Program-made: the position numbers and the translations under genes | Assembly (NCBI GenBank): GCA_016792845.1 | Contig: JAEUKH010000029.1 | Span: 496,001-560,000 of the forward strand | DNA: 64,000 bases | Source: Myxococcales bacterium | GTDB lineage: Bacteria; Myxococcota_A; Polyangia; Polyangiales; Ga0077539 | Direction of reading: 5' to 3' | Shown: positions 55,177 through 63,722 of the stretch, piece after piece | How positions within the stretch are numbered: position 1 is the stretch's first letter | Layout of the letters: every line of letters starts with the position of its first letter | The notes under the pieces: generated by a model | The model's database searches: none | Seen by the model: the letters and a program-made list of their open reading frames with translations, nothing else | What the model was told of the DNA's origin: nothing

Positions 55177-56127
55177 ATGGCCCTCACAGATGAAGCGCTC
55201 GCGTTGGTGTTGAGAGAGGCGTTCGCCGCGGTGTGTGAGACGCCGATCGAGGCCCTCGTCGTGCTCGACGACCTGATGCTCGCGCTCGACACCCTCGCGG
55301 CCCCAGAGCGCGTCTCTCGGTGGAACGACAGGGTCTGGAATCCGCTGCGAAATCGCTTGGTCGAGCGCGCTTCGGTGAGCGAGGTGAGGCTCGGCGACTG
55401 GGCGCCCGAGGGCGTGATCGCGTGGTCGCGAAAGCGCGCCGCGGCGCCGCTGCACCTGCCGCGTCGGCACGTCGAGGCCGCGGTGGGCTCTGAGAAGATG
55501 CGCGAGGCGACGCGACAGATGGTGGTCGACGCGCTGACGAGCTTTGTTCAGAAGGCGACCAGCGTGGTGGGCGAGCGCGCTCCGTCGCAGGGGGGCGGCG
55601 GGCTCTTCGGGGCGCTGCGGCAAGGCGCGAAGACCGCGGGCTCGGTGCTCGGCGGGCTCACCGAGGGGTTTCAGCAGCAGCTCCTCGAGCGCGTGCGCGA
55701 CCAGGCTGACGGGCTCGTCGCGATGATTCAACAGAAGATCGTCGAGCGCGTGACCAGCGACGAGACCGCGAAACAGCTCGGCAAACGACGCGCTGCGTTG
55801 TTTGAAAAGTTGATCGAAACAACTGAGAAGCAGGCCGTGGTGAATGTGCTGAAGGCGCCGTGGTCTGACATCGATCAAGCGACGCCCCTGGTGCTCGCGC
55901 ACAACCTCGCGCGGGCGCCGCTGAGGGCGGTGATCCGTGAAGAGACCCTCGCGGTGCTCAAGGCGCTCGAGGGCGAGACCGTGGGCTCGCTCTTGCGTGA
56001 CGCGGGGCTCGACGCGCTGGCCGAGGCGCATTGGGTGCGGCTCGGGATGCCCGTGGCCCGCGCTCTCGACGAAAAGGGGCTCCTGAGGGCGAGGCCTGCA
56101 TCGACCGAGGGGCCTGACGCATCGTAG
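55177..56127 (+). CDS. Conserved hypothetical helical protein (316 residues), upstream of hemH
   Basis: No family recognised. No signal peptide. N-terminal MALTDEALALVLREAFAAVCETPIEALVVLDDLMLALDTL, then predicted amphipathic helices throughout, a Gly-rich loop (SQGGGGLFGALRQGAKTAGSVLGGL, residues ~137-160) and further helices (QQQLLERVRDQADGLVAMIQQKIVERV). The Gly-rich loop between long helices suggests a membrane-associating or hinge segment. Its stop lies 7 bases before the ferrochelatase ATG, so the two are likely co-transcribed; a link to heme synthesis is only positional. Confidence 0.65.
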   Translation: MALTDEALALVLREAFAAVCETPIEALVVLDDLMLALDTLAAPERVSRWNDRVWNPLRNRLVERASVSEVRLGDWAPEGVIAWSRKRAAAPLHLPRRHVEAAVGSEKMREATRQMVVDALTSFVQKATSVVGERAPSQGGGGLFGALRQGAKTAGSVLGGLTEGFQQQLLERVRDQADGLVAMIQQKIVERVTSDETAKQLGKRRAALFEKLIETTEKQAVVNVLKAPWSDIDQATPLVLAHNLARAPLRAVIREETLAVLKALEGETVGSLLRDAGLDALAEAHWVRLGMPVARALDEKGLLRARPASTEGPDAS

Positions 56128-56134
56128 TGGGCAG

Positions 56135-57241
56135 ATGGTGAGCCCTCCTTTTGATGCGGTGTTGGTGGTGTCGTTCGGCGGCCCCTTGGGGGTCGACGAC
56201 GTGCGCCCGTTTCTGGCGAACGTGCTGCGTGGGCGCCGCGTCGCGGCGGCGCGGGTCGAGGCGGTGGTCGAGCACTACCTTCACTTTGAGGGCATCTCGC
56301 CGATCACTCGGTGGACCTTTCTTCAAGCCGCGGGGCTCTCGGCGCGGCTGGCGCGGAGCGGGCCGGCGTTGCCGGTCTACGTGGGGATGCGAAACTGGCA
56401 GCCCTTTCTGCACGAGACGCTGGCTGAGATGGCCCGCGACGGGGTGCGGCGCGCGGTGGCCTTCGTGACCGCGGCGCATCGGAGCTACGCCTCGTGCGGG
56501 CAGTACAAGCAGAATGTGGCCGACGCGCGGGCCCACCTCAAGCGCCTCGGGTTGCCTGACGTCGAGGTTCAGTTTGTGGGCGATTGGCACCTCGACGATG
56601 GCTTCGTGTCGGCCAACGCGATGAACCTCGCGGCGGCGCTGAAGAAGCTGCCCGAGGGGCTCGCGGCCGAGGCCGAGGTGCTGTTTACGGCGCACAGCAT
56701 TCCGACCGCGATGGCCGCGAACAGTCAGTACGTGGCGAACCTCGAAGCCTGCGCGGCGGCGGTGATGCGGCGGCTCGATCGCGGCCTTCGCGCGCGGCTG
56801 GTGTACCAATCGCGCTCGGGTCGGCCCGAAGACCCGTGGCTCGAACCCGACGTGCTCGTGGCCCTCTCTGAGGCCCAGGCCCGCGGGTGCAAGGCCGTGG
56901 TGCTCGCGCCGATCGGGTTCGTGAGCGATCACGTCGAGGTGCTCCATGACCTCGACCATGAGGCCGCGGCCCACGCTGAGGCCCTGGGGCTTCGCATGGT
57001 GCGGGCGTCGACGGTCAACGATCACCCGCTCTTTCTCGACCTCATGGCCGACAAGGTGCGTGAGTGTTGGGCGCGGCGGGCTGAGCGGGTGCGGCTCCCG
57101 ATCGTGTCGGGGGCGCCGTCGCAGCCCGAGGGCTTGCCCTTGTCAGCGCCCGCGGTGACGTGGCTCAAGGGTCGCGTCGATCGGGTCGCGGTGGCGTCGA
57201 TCGCGGTGGGTCAGGTCGTGCATCGCGGCGCAGGGTGTTGA
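56135..57241 (+). CDS. hemH: Ferrochelatase (protoporphyrin or coproporphyrin type)
   Basis: 368 residues, typical length. Inserts Fe2+ into porphyrin in the last or next-to-last step of heme synthesis. Visible: VLVVSFGGPLGVDDVRPFLANVLRG opening, YHFEGISPIT-type HYLHFEGISPITRWTF, YVGMRNWQPFLHETL, the active-site His in FTAHSIPTAMAAN, the YQSRSGRPEDPWLEPDV substrate strand and VLAPIGFVSDHVEVLHDLDHEA. These are HemH-specific; they do not by themselves separate coproporphyrin (CpfC) from protoporphyrin ferrochelatase. No [2Fe-2S] Cys cluster is apparent at the C-terminus, although the last residue is Cys. The 3' end overlaps the convergent transglutaminase gene by 77 bases. Confidence 0.9.
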   Translation: MVSPPFDAVLVVSFGGPLGVDDVRPFLANVLRGRRVAAARVEAVVEHYLHFEGISPITRWTFLQAAGLSARLARSGPALPVYVGMRNWQPFLHETLAEMARDGVRRAVAFVTAAHRSYASCGQYKQNVADARAHLKRLGLPDVEVQFVGDWHLDDGFVSANAMNLAAALKKLPEGLAAEAEVLFTAHSIPTAMAANSQYVANLEACAAAVMRRLDRGLRARLVYQSRSGRPEDPWLEPDVLVALSEAQARGCKAVVLAPIGFVSDHVEVLHDLDHEAAAHAEALGLRMVRASTVNDHPLFLDLMADKVRECWARRAERVRLPIVSGAPSQPEGLPLSAPAVTWLKGRVDRVAVASIAVGQVVHRGAGC

Positions 57242-59120
57242 GCACGGCGCTGAGGGCTTCGCGCGCGGCGGATTCGTCGCCCAGGTCGCCGTAGCGCCAC
57301 GCTTCGAAGCGCCCGAGGGCCTCGCGGAGCTCTTGCGCCTGGTCGGGGCTGAGGGCCCGCGTTTCATCGAGCCGTGCGGCCCAAGCGCTCACCGACTCGC
57401 TCGGCGCGCGGGGGTGACCGCGGGCCGCGAGGAGCGCTTCGAGGGCCACCAGGGCGGCCATCGGGGGGTCGCCGTCGGGCGCTTGAATACTCTTTGTTTT
57501 TGAGGGCTTACGTCGTGCTCGCAGGCCGAGCCAGAGGGCCAGCATGACGCCCGCGGCGAAGAGGAGCTCGCCGGCGCTGCGCGAGAAGAGCCACTCTTTG
57601 CCGCGCTGCAAGAGCGTCGACCATGACTCGACGAGGGCGCGGAGGCCGCGCGTCTGGTGGCGGCGGTTGTGGGCGACGGCGCCCTCGGGGGTGGCGTCGA
57701 GGGTGCGCCAGCGGCCCTCAAGGTAGACCTCGACCCAGGCGTGGGCGTTGCGTTCGCGGACGATCCATTCGTGGCTGAGGGTGTTCTCTTCGGCGACGCG
57801 GTAGCCGCCGACGACGCGGGCGGGCACGTCGGCCGCGCGGCTCAAGAGCGTGAGGGCCGAGGCGAAGTATTCGCAGTGACCCTCGCGGTGTGTGCGGAGG
57901 AAGTCGAAGACCGGGTCGACCTGCGGCGTGCGGGTGAAGGTGCGGGCGTAGCGGTACTCGCGCCGGAGGTGGTCGGCGATGCGGGCGACGCGCACGGTGG
58001 GGTCGGGGTGGTCGGCGGTCCAGGTGTGGGCGAGCGCGCGGAGGTACTGGTCGAAGGCCGGGTCGCGTCGGGTGAGGGTGAGGTCGTCGGCGACCGGCGC
58101 GACGACGTGGGCGTGCGGGCGAGGGCCCTCGATGAACCACCAGCTTCGCCCGGGGTCTCCGGGGATGGTGCGAAAGACGCCGAAGAGGTCGACCCGCGCG
58201 TTGCCCTCGGTGGTGCCAAAATTGGCGGCGTTCAGGGGCGCGAAGAAGCTCTCGTTGCTGACCGCGCCGCGCTCGACCCAGACAACCTCGGCGGTGTCAG
58301 GGGGGCTCGCGTGGACGGGCGTGATGCGGTGCGGTTGGATGGCCCGACGGCGCACCCAACGGCCGCGGGCGTAGAGGTTCCATACGGCGCCGCGGAGGTA
58401 CGAGGGGGCGTCGCCGCGGAGGCGCATCGCGATGGTGGGGGAGTCTCCGAGGATCGAGATGCTGCCGAGGTCGAAGCGGTCTTCGAAGCCCGCGTTGGCG
58501 GTGTCGTCGAGGTACGACGCGATGGCGCGCTGAGAGAGCCACAACGCGAACCGCGGCAGCGCGAGGGCGAGGCCCGCGCTCAGCAACACCGCGAGGCCGA
58601 TGGTGCCCACGGTGAACGCGCGTCGACGCCCCGGCAGCTCGGTGAATCGCGCGCGCCCAGGGTCTTCGACCGCGAGCTGCACGAAGCCCGCGCCGAGGTA
58701 CACCCAGGTGGCCGCGAAGAACCACGGCGCGATGCGCCCCTGACGGGCCGCGAGGAGCGCGCTCACCCCCAAGGCGAGGTCAACACGCCCGAGGCCCTCG
58801 GGGCGCGCGTACACCCGACGGAAGGCCAGCATCGCCGCGAAGGCCGTCGCGAGGGCGCACCACGGGCCTCGCAGCGCAGGGCCTTCGAGCGGCGGCGGGA
58901 TGAACAAACCCACCGCGGCGCCCGCGACGCCCGCCATGGCCAGCACGATGCGCTGGGTCGGGAGGTCGAAGTCTGCCCGCGGGCCGATGGCGGCGAAGAG
59001 CAGCGAGGCGCCCAAGAGGGTGATGGCGTATCCGGGGTCGTCGACGGCCTGGGCCAAGAGGGCGACCACCGTGAGCACAGGCACGAGCGCGACGAGCCGT
59101 TGTGGCAGGGAGAGCGTCAT
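57165..59120 (-). CDS. Membrane transglutaminase-like protein (TgpA/DUF3488 type)
   Basis: 651 residues. The N-terminal ~190 residues contain several hydrophobic helices (VALVPVLTVVALLAQ, YAITLLGASLLFAAIG, IVLAMAGVAGAAVGLFI, FTVGTIGLAVLLSAGLALALP); a periplasmic transglutaminase-like domain follows with triad C416 (REGHCEYFASAL), H460 (NAHAWVEV) and D475 (TLDATPEG). One more C-terminal helix (LLFAAGVMLALWLGL) leads to a cytoplasmic tail with coil-like ARGHPRAPSESVSAWAARLDETR, an arrangement known from TgpA. It overlaps the DUF58 start region by four bases (ATGA) and the hemH end by 77 bases. With MoxR and DUF58 it forms a three-gene unit common in many bacteria; TgpA-type proteins are linked to envelope function. 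Confidence 0.88.
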   Translation of the reverse strand: MTLSLPQRLVALVPVLTVVALLAQAVDDPGYAITLLGASLLFAAIGPRADFDLPTQRIVLAMAGVAGAAVGLFIPPPLEGPALRGPWCALATAFAAMLAFRRVYARPEGLGRVDLALGVSALLAARQGRIAPWFFAATWVYLGAGFVQLAVEDPGRARFTELPGRRRAFTVGTIGLAVLLSAGLALALPRFALWLSQRAIASYLDDTANAGFEDRFDLGSISILGDSPTIAMRLRGDAPSYLRGAVWNLYARGRWVRRRAIQPHRITPVHASPPDTAEVVWVERGAVSNESFFAPLNAANFGTTEGNARVDLFGVFRTIPGDPGRSWWFIEGPRPHAHVVAPVADDLTLTRRDPAFDQYLRALAHTWTADHPDPTVRVARIADHLRREYRYARTFTRTPQVDPVFDFLRTHREGHCEYFASALTLLSRAADVPARVVGGYRVAEENTLSHEWIVRERNAHAWVEVYLEGRWRTLDATPEGAVAHNRRHQTRGLRALVESWSTLLQRGKEWLFSRSAGELLFAAGVMLALWLGLRARRKPSKTKSIQAPDGDPPMAALVALEALLAARGHPRAPSESVSAWAARLDETRALSPDQAQELREALGRFEAWRYGDLGDESAAREALSAVLNTLRRDARPDPPRSTPPRPDRRDP

Positions 59121-60358
59121 GGCAGGCCGTGCACCGTGGGGCGCGCGCCGCGGGTCGTGAGGGCCTCGATGAGCGGCTGCAACGCGGGGCTCCCGTCGAG
59201 GGTGACGACGTGCACCGCGAGGCTGGGGTCGAAGACCCGGTCGAGGCTCGCTTCAAAGCGCGGGCTTTCGAAGGTCGGGTGCACCTCAAGCGAGGCCAGG
59301 AGATCGAGGGCCTCGTCGAGGTGCTGAGGGGGCGCCGCGGAGGCGCTCTCGGCGAAGGGGTGGAGGGTCTCGCCGAGGAGCAGCGCCACGAGGTGCAGGC
59401 CGCGCTGTTCGAGGGCCGCGACGACCCCGGCCGCGAGCGAGAGGCACTTCTCGAAGCGGTGGCGGTCGCGCCCGCGACCCTGGCGGTTGACGATCACCAA
59501 GGCGCGGCGGGTCTGCGGCTCGTCGTACTCGCGCACCATCGCGACGCCCGTGCGGGCCCAACTGCGCGCGTGGAGGTCGCGGACGCGGTCGCCGGGGCGG
59601 TAGGGGCGGAGGCCGCGGAGATCCATCGAGGCGTCGCCGCGGAGGGCCGAGCGGAGGGCCTGCTCGTCGCCGCGCCCCGAGAGCGCGTCGGCCCCGAGGG
59701 TGACCGGCGTGATGGGCGGCACCACCACGAAGCGCGCGACGTTGGAGTAGGCCCCGGGGCCCTGGGTGAGCCCGAAGGTGCCGAGCGCGGCGGCGCGAAA
59801 GGGGTCGAGCTGGTGCTCTCCGAGGGCCCTGAAGGTGGCCTCGACGAAGACCCGGACGGCGCCGTTTCGAGGCACCCGCGCGACGGTCTGGGCCTGGGTG
59901 AGGTAGCGACCGTCCCAGGGCAGGAAGGGGCCCTCGACGCGCACCGAGAACACATCGCGGTCGCTGTCGTTGTAGAGGGTGACCACGAGGCCGAGGGGCG
60001 CCGCGGCGCTGACCCGCGGGGCGTGGCTGACCTCGACCCTGAGCGCCGAGAAGCGCAGCGCGCGGCGGCTGACAAAGCTCGCGGTGAGCGCGCCGGCGAG
60101 GGCGCACCAGAGCATCAGCGCGTCGCTGTGTTCGACGTCGAAGCCCGCGAAGAAGGCGCCCACGCTGACGGCGATGAGGGCGTGGCCCTCGCGGGTGAAG
60201 GCCTCGTAGAAGCCGAAGGCGAGCGCCGCCAGGCGGCCCGCGCGGCCGCGACGGAAGCGCTCCCGGTCGCGGCTCTTGCTGGGGATGAGGATGTGGTTGA
60301 GCCGCGCGAAATCGACGTCGCGCCAGCGGTCTAGGAGCGACGCGAGCCTCGCCAGCAT
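59117..60358 (-). CDS. DUF58-domain membrane protein
   Basis: 413 residues from ATG 60358; GTG 60361 directly before it is the alternative, and either start overlaps the MoxR stop (TGATG / GTGA). Two membrane segments near the N-terminus (LIAVSVGAFFAGF and LMLWCALAGALTASFV), then a beta-rich region and the DUF58 signature MDLRGLRPYRPGDRVRDLHARSWARTG with VREYDEPQTRRALVIV, which begins the von Willebrand-A-like fold (metal-site Ser replaced). This family is the usual partner of MoxR AAA+ ATPases. Expected at the inner membrane with the C-terminal part in the cytoplasm. Confidence 0.88.
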   Translation of the reverse strand: MLARLASLLDRWRDVDFARLNHILIPSKSRDRERFRRGRAGRLAALAFGFYEAFTREGHALIAVSVGAFFAGFDVEHSDALMLWCALAGALTASFVSRRALRFSALRVEVSHAPRVSAAAPLGLVVTLYNDSDRDVFSVRVEGPFLPWDGRYLTQAQTVARVPRNGAVRVFVEATFRALGEHQLDPFRAAALGTFGLTQGPGAYSNVARFVVVPPITPVTLGADALSGRGDEQALRSALRGDASMDLRGLRPYRPGDRVRDLHARSWARTGVAMVREYDEPQTRRALVIVNRQGRGRDRHRFEKCLSLAAGVVAALEQRGLHLVALLLGETLHPFAESASAAPPQHLDEALDLLASLEVHPTFESPRFEASLDRVFDPSLAVHVVTLDGSPALQPLIEALTTRGARPTVHGLP

Positions 60359-61293
60359 CACACCGGCACGTCGACGCGCTCGACGATCGAGAGCACCACG
60401 GCGCTCGTGCTGCGACCGCCGAAGCGGCTCTGCGGGCTCAGCGCGAGCCGGTGCGCGAGGGTGGGCACCGCCACGGCCTTGACGTCGTCGGGCGTGACGA
60501 AGCCGCGCCCCGCTAGAAAGGCGCGGGCCTGGGCCACGCGAAAGAGCCGCAGCGTGGCGCGCGGCGAGGCGCCGAGCGAGAGGTCGGGGTGCCGCCGGGT
60601 CTCAGCGGTGATGCGCTGGAGGTACCGCGCCACCGCGGGTTTGACCGTGATCTCGCGCACCGCGGATTGCATCGCGACGAGGCCCTCGGCGTCGGCCACG
60701 GGCGAGACCGCGTCGAGGGGGTCGCGGGTCTGCCGCGCCATGAGCATCGCGAGCTCGGCCTCGTCAGAGGGGTATCCGATCGAGAAGCGGAGGGTGAAGC
60801 GGTCGAGTTGGGCCTCGGGCAGCGGGTGGGTGCCGGCGCTGTCGAGGGGGTTCTGCGTGGCCAACACGAGGAAGGGCGAGGGCAAGGTGTGGGTGGTGCC
60901 GTCGAGGGTGGTCTGCGCCTCGTTCATCGCTTCGAGGAGCGCAGACTGGGTGCGCGGCGAGGCCCGGTTGAGCTCGTCTGCGAGGAGGATGTTGGTAAAC
61001 ACTGGCCCGGGGTGAAACCGAAAGCTTCCGTCGCGCGGGTCGAGCACGCTGGCCCCCAGGATGTCGCTCGGCAAGAGGTCGGGGGTGAACTGGACCCGCG
61101 TACATTTCAGCCGAAAGCACTGCGCCAAGGCCCGCGCCAGGGTGGTCTTGCCCACCCCCGGCACGTCTTCGAGGAGCACATGGCCGCCCGAGAGCACCCC
61201 AAGGAGCAAGAGCTCGATGGCCTCGGGGCGACCCGACAACACCGTGCCGAGGGCCTGACGGAGCGGGGCGATCGATCGATGCAGGTCGGTCAT
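60358..61293 (-). CDS. MoxR-family AAA+ ATPase
   Basis: 311 residues from ATG 61293 (MTDLHRSIAPLRQALGTVLSG); an in-frame reading that continues upstream to 62091 runs antisense through the PNKP-like gene and is not a real N-terminus. Motifs: Walker A EDVPGVGKTTLARA, RVQFTPDLLPSDILG, Walker B ILLADELNRASPRTQSALLEAM, sensor-1 LVLATQNPLDSAGTHPLPEAQLDRF, and sensor-2 GASPRATLRLFRVAQA. MoxR proteins act as chaperones for metal-cofactor insertion or complex assembly, usually with a DUF58 partner, which here starts 0-4 bases after. First gene of the three-gene operon with DUF58 and transglutaminase genes. Confidence 0.93.
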   Translation of the reverse strand: MTDLHRSIAPLRQALGTVLSGRPEAIELLLLGVLSGGHVLLEDVPGVGKTTLARALAQCFRLKCTRVQFTPDLLPSDILGASVLDPRDGSFRFHPGPVFTNILLADELNRASPRTQSALLEAMNEAQTTLDGTTHTLPSPFLVLATQNPLDSAGTHPLPEAQLDRFTLRFSIGYPSDEAELAMLMARQTRDPLDAVSPVADAEGLVAMQSAVREITVKPAVARYLQRITAETRRHPDLSLGASPRATLRLFRVAQARAFLAGRGFVTPDDVKAVAVPTLAHRLALSPQSRFGGRSTSAVVLSIVERVDVPV

Positions 61294-61388
61294 GCGTGCT
61301 GGGGCGTTCACCACATCGCAGAACGGCGAGGCCCTGGCCTCACATTCCACCGAAGGGGTCTCAAAGGGGTGTGTACGAACAACGCGGG

Positions 61389-62342
61389 TCAGCCCGTAGG
61401 CCCGAAGAAGTGTGCGGCATCGGCGTACGCGACCCCAAGCCGTTTCGCGAAGGTCTGGTCGGTGGTCATGTCGCCCACCATCACCGTGTCGCTGCGCTTG
61501 AGGTGATGACGCTCGACGAAGGCCACCCCGAGCCCGGGCATGGGCTTGCGGCACCAACAGCTGATGGGGGCCGGGTTGTGCGGGCAATACCCCACCTCGA
61601 AGCGCTGCCCGAGCAGCGCCAACGTGCGCTCGAAACAAGCCTCGGCGGCCTCGCGGGTGAGGCTGCCCTTTGAGATCCCGCTCTGGTTCGACACGCCGAA
61701 GAACCGGTAGCCCTCGGCCGCGAGGGCCGCGAGCCGCTCGCGACGCCCCGGCAAGAGCGCGATGTCGTCGGGGTCGGTGGGGTAGTGCTCGCCGCTCAGG
61801 GTCTTGCGGAGCGTGCCGTCGAAGTCGAGCAGCACGGCCTTCTGCTGGTACTCGGGCCCCTGGGCCGCGCGCTGGAATTTCACCCGCTCGACGGCGTCGA
61901 AGCCCTCGGCCGCGTCGGGCGCCTCGAAGACCTTTCGGTAACGAAACAGCACCCCCGGCCCGAAGGCCCCAGGGTCGGTCTTCGAGACCTTCTTCAGCTC
62001 CGGCTCGTCGAGGAGGCGCCCGTACCGCTTCACCATGCGCGTGGTGGCGTTGACCTGCGCGTCTTCGATGCTCGTGTCGACCCAGACGCACCGCGCCCGA
62101 ACGCCCTGAGACCGCGCGATCTCGATCACCGGGAGCCGCAAGGCCCGGGTGGCGTAGGTGTTGTCGAGCACCACCGACTCGCCCCGCGAGAGCGCCGCGC
62201 GGAGCGGCCCGTGGAGCGCCTCAAGGCTGCCCCCCTCGGCGTCTCGGTTGAGCCGCGTATGCCCTGCGAATTGCGCCTCGGTGAGCGACGATTTGCCCGA
62301 CGCCGGGATGCCCAGCACCAACACCACTTCTTGTGTGCCCAT
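61389..62342 (-). CDS. Fusion of P-loop kinase and HAD phosphatase, PNKP-like (polynucleotide kinase 3'-phosphatase type)
   Basis: 317 residues. N-terminal kinase half: P-loop GIPASGKSS (residues 11-19), conserved R-x-N-R-D (TRLNRDAEGG) and VVLDNTYATRALRLPVIEIARSQG lid region. C-terminal HAD half: nucleophile motif D173-F-D175-G-T, VSNQSGISKGSL (motif II), CRKPMPGLGVAF plus the Zn-type loop YCPHNPAPISCWCRKP, and MVGDMTTD (motif IV). The order kinase-phosphatase is that of T4 PNKP, but the phosphatase Zn loop resembles GmhB/HisB-N. Possible roles: DNA/RNA 5'-kinase/3'-phosphatase repair enzyme, or a small-molecule kinase-phosphatase. No ligase or Ku gene lies next to it. Divergent to the 62400 gene; ATG 62342 stands. 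Confidence 0.82.
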   Translation of the reverse strand: MGTQEVVLVLGIPASGKSSLTEAQFAGHTRLNRDAEGGSLEALHGPLRAALSRGESVVLDNTYATRALRLPVIEIARSQGVRARCVWVDTSIEDAQVNATTRMVKRYGRLLDEPELKKVSKTDPGAFGPGVLFRYRKVFEAPDAAEGFDAVERVKFQRAAQGPEYQQKAVLLDFDGTLRKTLSGEHYPTDPDDIALLPGRRERLAALAAEGYRFFGVSNQSGISKGSLTREAAEACFERTLALLGQRFEVGYCPHNPAPISCWCRKPMPGLGVAFVERHHLKRSDTVMVGDMTTDQTFAKRLGVAYADAAHFFGPTG

Positions 62343-62399
62343 ACGGTGCCGTCGAGTCTACCGCGAGCGCGTCAGAGTGTGCGACGCTCGACGCCGACG

Positions 62400-63701
62400 A
62401 TGGATGCGCGACCGAAGCTCGATGCGATCAAGGCCCTGCTCGAAGAGGCGAGACAGAGCGGGGTGAGCCTCGGGCGCATGGTGCGCGTGTGCCTCTCGCT
62501 CGGGCGCGAGGTCGCCGTGCGCGCGGCCATCGACACCTCGTCGTGGCTCCACCCCCTTCTCTCGTGGAGCCTCCACCTCGCCCAACTCGCGAGCCCCGAG
62601 CAGCGCCAGCGGCGGCTCACCTTCTCGGGTTCGCTGGCCGAGACCCGCCGTCGCGTAGAGGCCGATGTCGCGCCGGAGCCTGCGTTCAACCAGGCCTACC
62701 TCCGCGCGATGCGGCAGAGCCACGTCGCGGTCTGGTCGGCCATCGAGGCGCTCTGTATTGAGCTCGAAGCGGGGGGCGAGGGGCGCTTCGACAAGGTGTT
62801 CGCGGTCGTCGTCGAGGCCGTCGATGCGCTGAGCGAGCGGCGCATCCGGCCGGGCTTCTCGATGCTCTCTGAGACGCAGCAGCGAGAGTATTTCGACTCG
62901 CTCAACGCGCAGGCCGAGGCCAAGGTGCGGGGCATCCTGTTGGCCCACCTGCCCGACCCTTGGGGCGACTTCGACTGGGGGCTCCTGGCCGAGCAGCGGC
63001 TCACGCGGGTGCGGGCGCGCCCCGAGGCGCTGCGGGCCGAGGTCGCGGGGGTGACGGGCGCCCAAGAGGCCTGGGAGGTGCTCACCGCGCGGGGGCGCTT
63101 GCCCCTCGCCTGGGAGGGCGCGACGCGGCGCTTTCACGGCACCACGGCGACCCCGTGGGGGCCCCGGAGGGTGACCGATGCGGTGCTCCCGAGCTCGGTC
63201 GACGAGGTGCTGAAGGTGGCTGCTTCGGTCGAGCGGATCGACCAGGCCGAGCGCCTCGCGCTGACCTTCGGGGCGGCCATCGCGCCGTGGGAGCCCGGTC
63301 GCGCCCAAGGCGTTCAGGTCGCCTGGGCGCTCGGCAAGCCGACGGCCCCCGCAGCCTCGACGGGCCCTTGGCCCTTGGCCTTGAGCGGGCTGCTCATGAA
63401 GCAGCTAGAGCGGGTCAAAGAGCCCGCGGTGGTCTCGTGCCGCGTCGCCGAGCCCGCGCAGTGGAGCATGGCCTCGACGGCCTCGTACGCCTACGAGCTG
63501 CGCGCCCGGTGCGAGCAGTGGCGCGTCCTCACGGCGAGCCACGCGCGGGTGATGGCGCACCCGAAGATCCCCGAGGCCCTCGAAGGGCAGCACTTTCGCG
63601 CCTTCGAGAACCCCTTCGCGCCGCTCGTCTCGCTCGATCAGCTCGGCTGCTGCCTCGACGACAACCGCGACGGCGTGCTCGTGCTGCGCCTCGCGCTCTG
63701 A
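62400..63701 (+). CDS. Hypothetical cytoplasmic protein (433 residues)
   Basis: From ATG 62400 (MDARPKLDAIKALLEEARQSG); an apparent in-frame extension back to 61785 is antisense of the divergent kinase-phosphatase gene. No signal or membrane helix. Predicted mostly helical with several conserved-looking aromatic sites (DPWGDFDWGLLAEQRL, PWGPRRVTDAVLPSSVDEVL, AFENPFAPLVSLDQLGCCLDDN). I do not recognise a family. Its stop lies in an inverted repeat shared with the convergent gene at 63719. Confidence 0.65.
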   Translation: MDARPKLDAIKALLEEARQSGVSLGRMVRVCLSLGREVAVRAAIDTSSWLHPLLSWSLHLAQLASPEQRQRRLTFSGSLAETRRRVEADVAPEPAFNQAYLRAMRQSHVAVWSAIEALCIELEAGGEGRFDKVFAVVVEAVDALSERRIRPGFSMLSETQQREYFDSLNAQAEAKVRGILLAHLPDPWGDFDWGLLAEQRLTRVRARPEALRAEVAGVTGAQEAWEVLTARGRLPLAWEGATRRFHGTTATPWGPRRVTDAVLPSSVDEVLKVAASVERIDQAERLALTFGAAIAPWEPGRAQGVQVAWALGKPTAPAASTGPWPLALSGLLMKQLERVKEPAVVSCRVAEPAQWSMASTASYAYELRARCEQWRVLTASHARVMAHPKIPEALEGQHFRAFENPFAPLVSLDQLGCCLDDNRDGVLVLRLAL

Positions 63702-63722
63702 GCGGCTCCGGGGGGGGCTCAG
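63698..63722. terminator. Inverted repeat over both stop codons of a convergent pair
   Basis: CTGAGC (63698-63703) and GCTCAG (63717-63722), 13-base G-rich loop. The plus stop (63699-63701) and minus stop (63719-63721) both lie in the stem. No U-run. Confidence 0.4.

Noticed and set aside
61294..62091. N-terminal extension of the MoxR protein to 577 residues
   Set aside because: The added frame is the antisense of the PNKP-like gene; MoxR proteins of ~310-330 residues start near M(T)DLHRSI.
61785..62399. N-terminal extension of the 62400 gene
   Set aside because: Antisense of the divergent kinase-phosphatase gene; the ATG at 62400 gives a sensible start.
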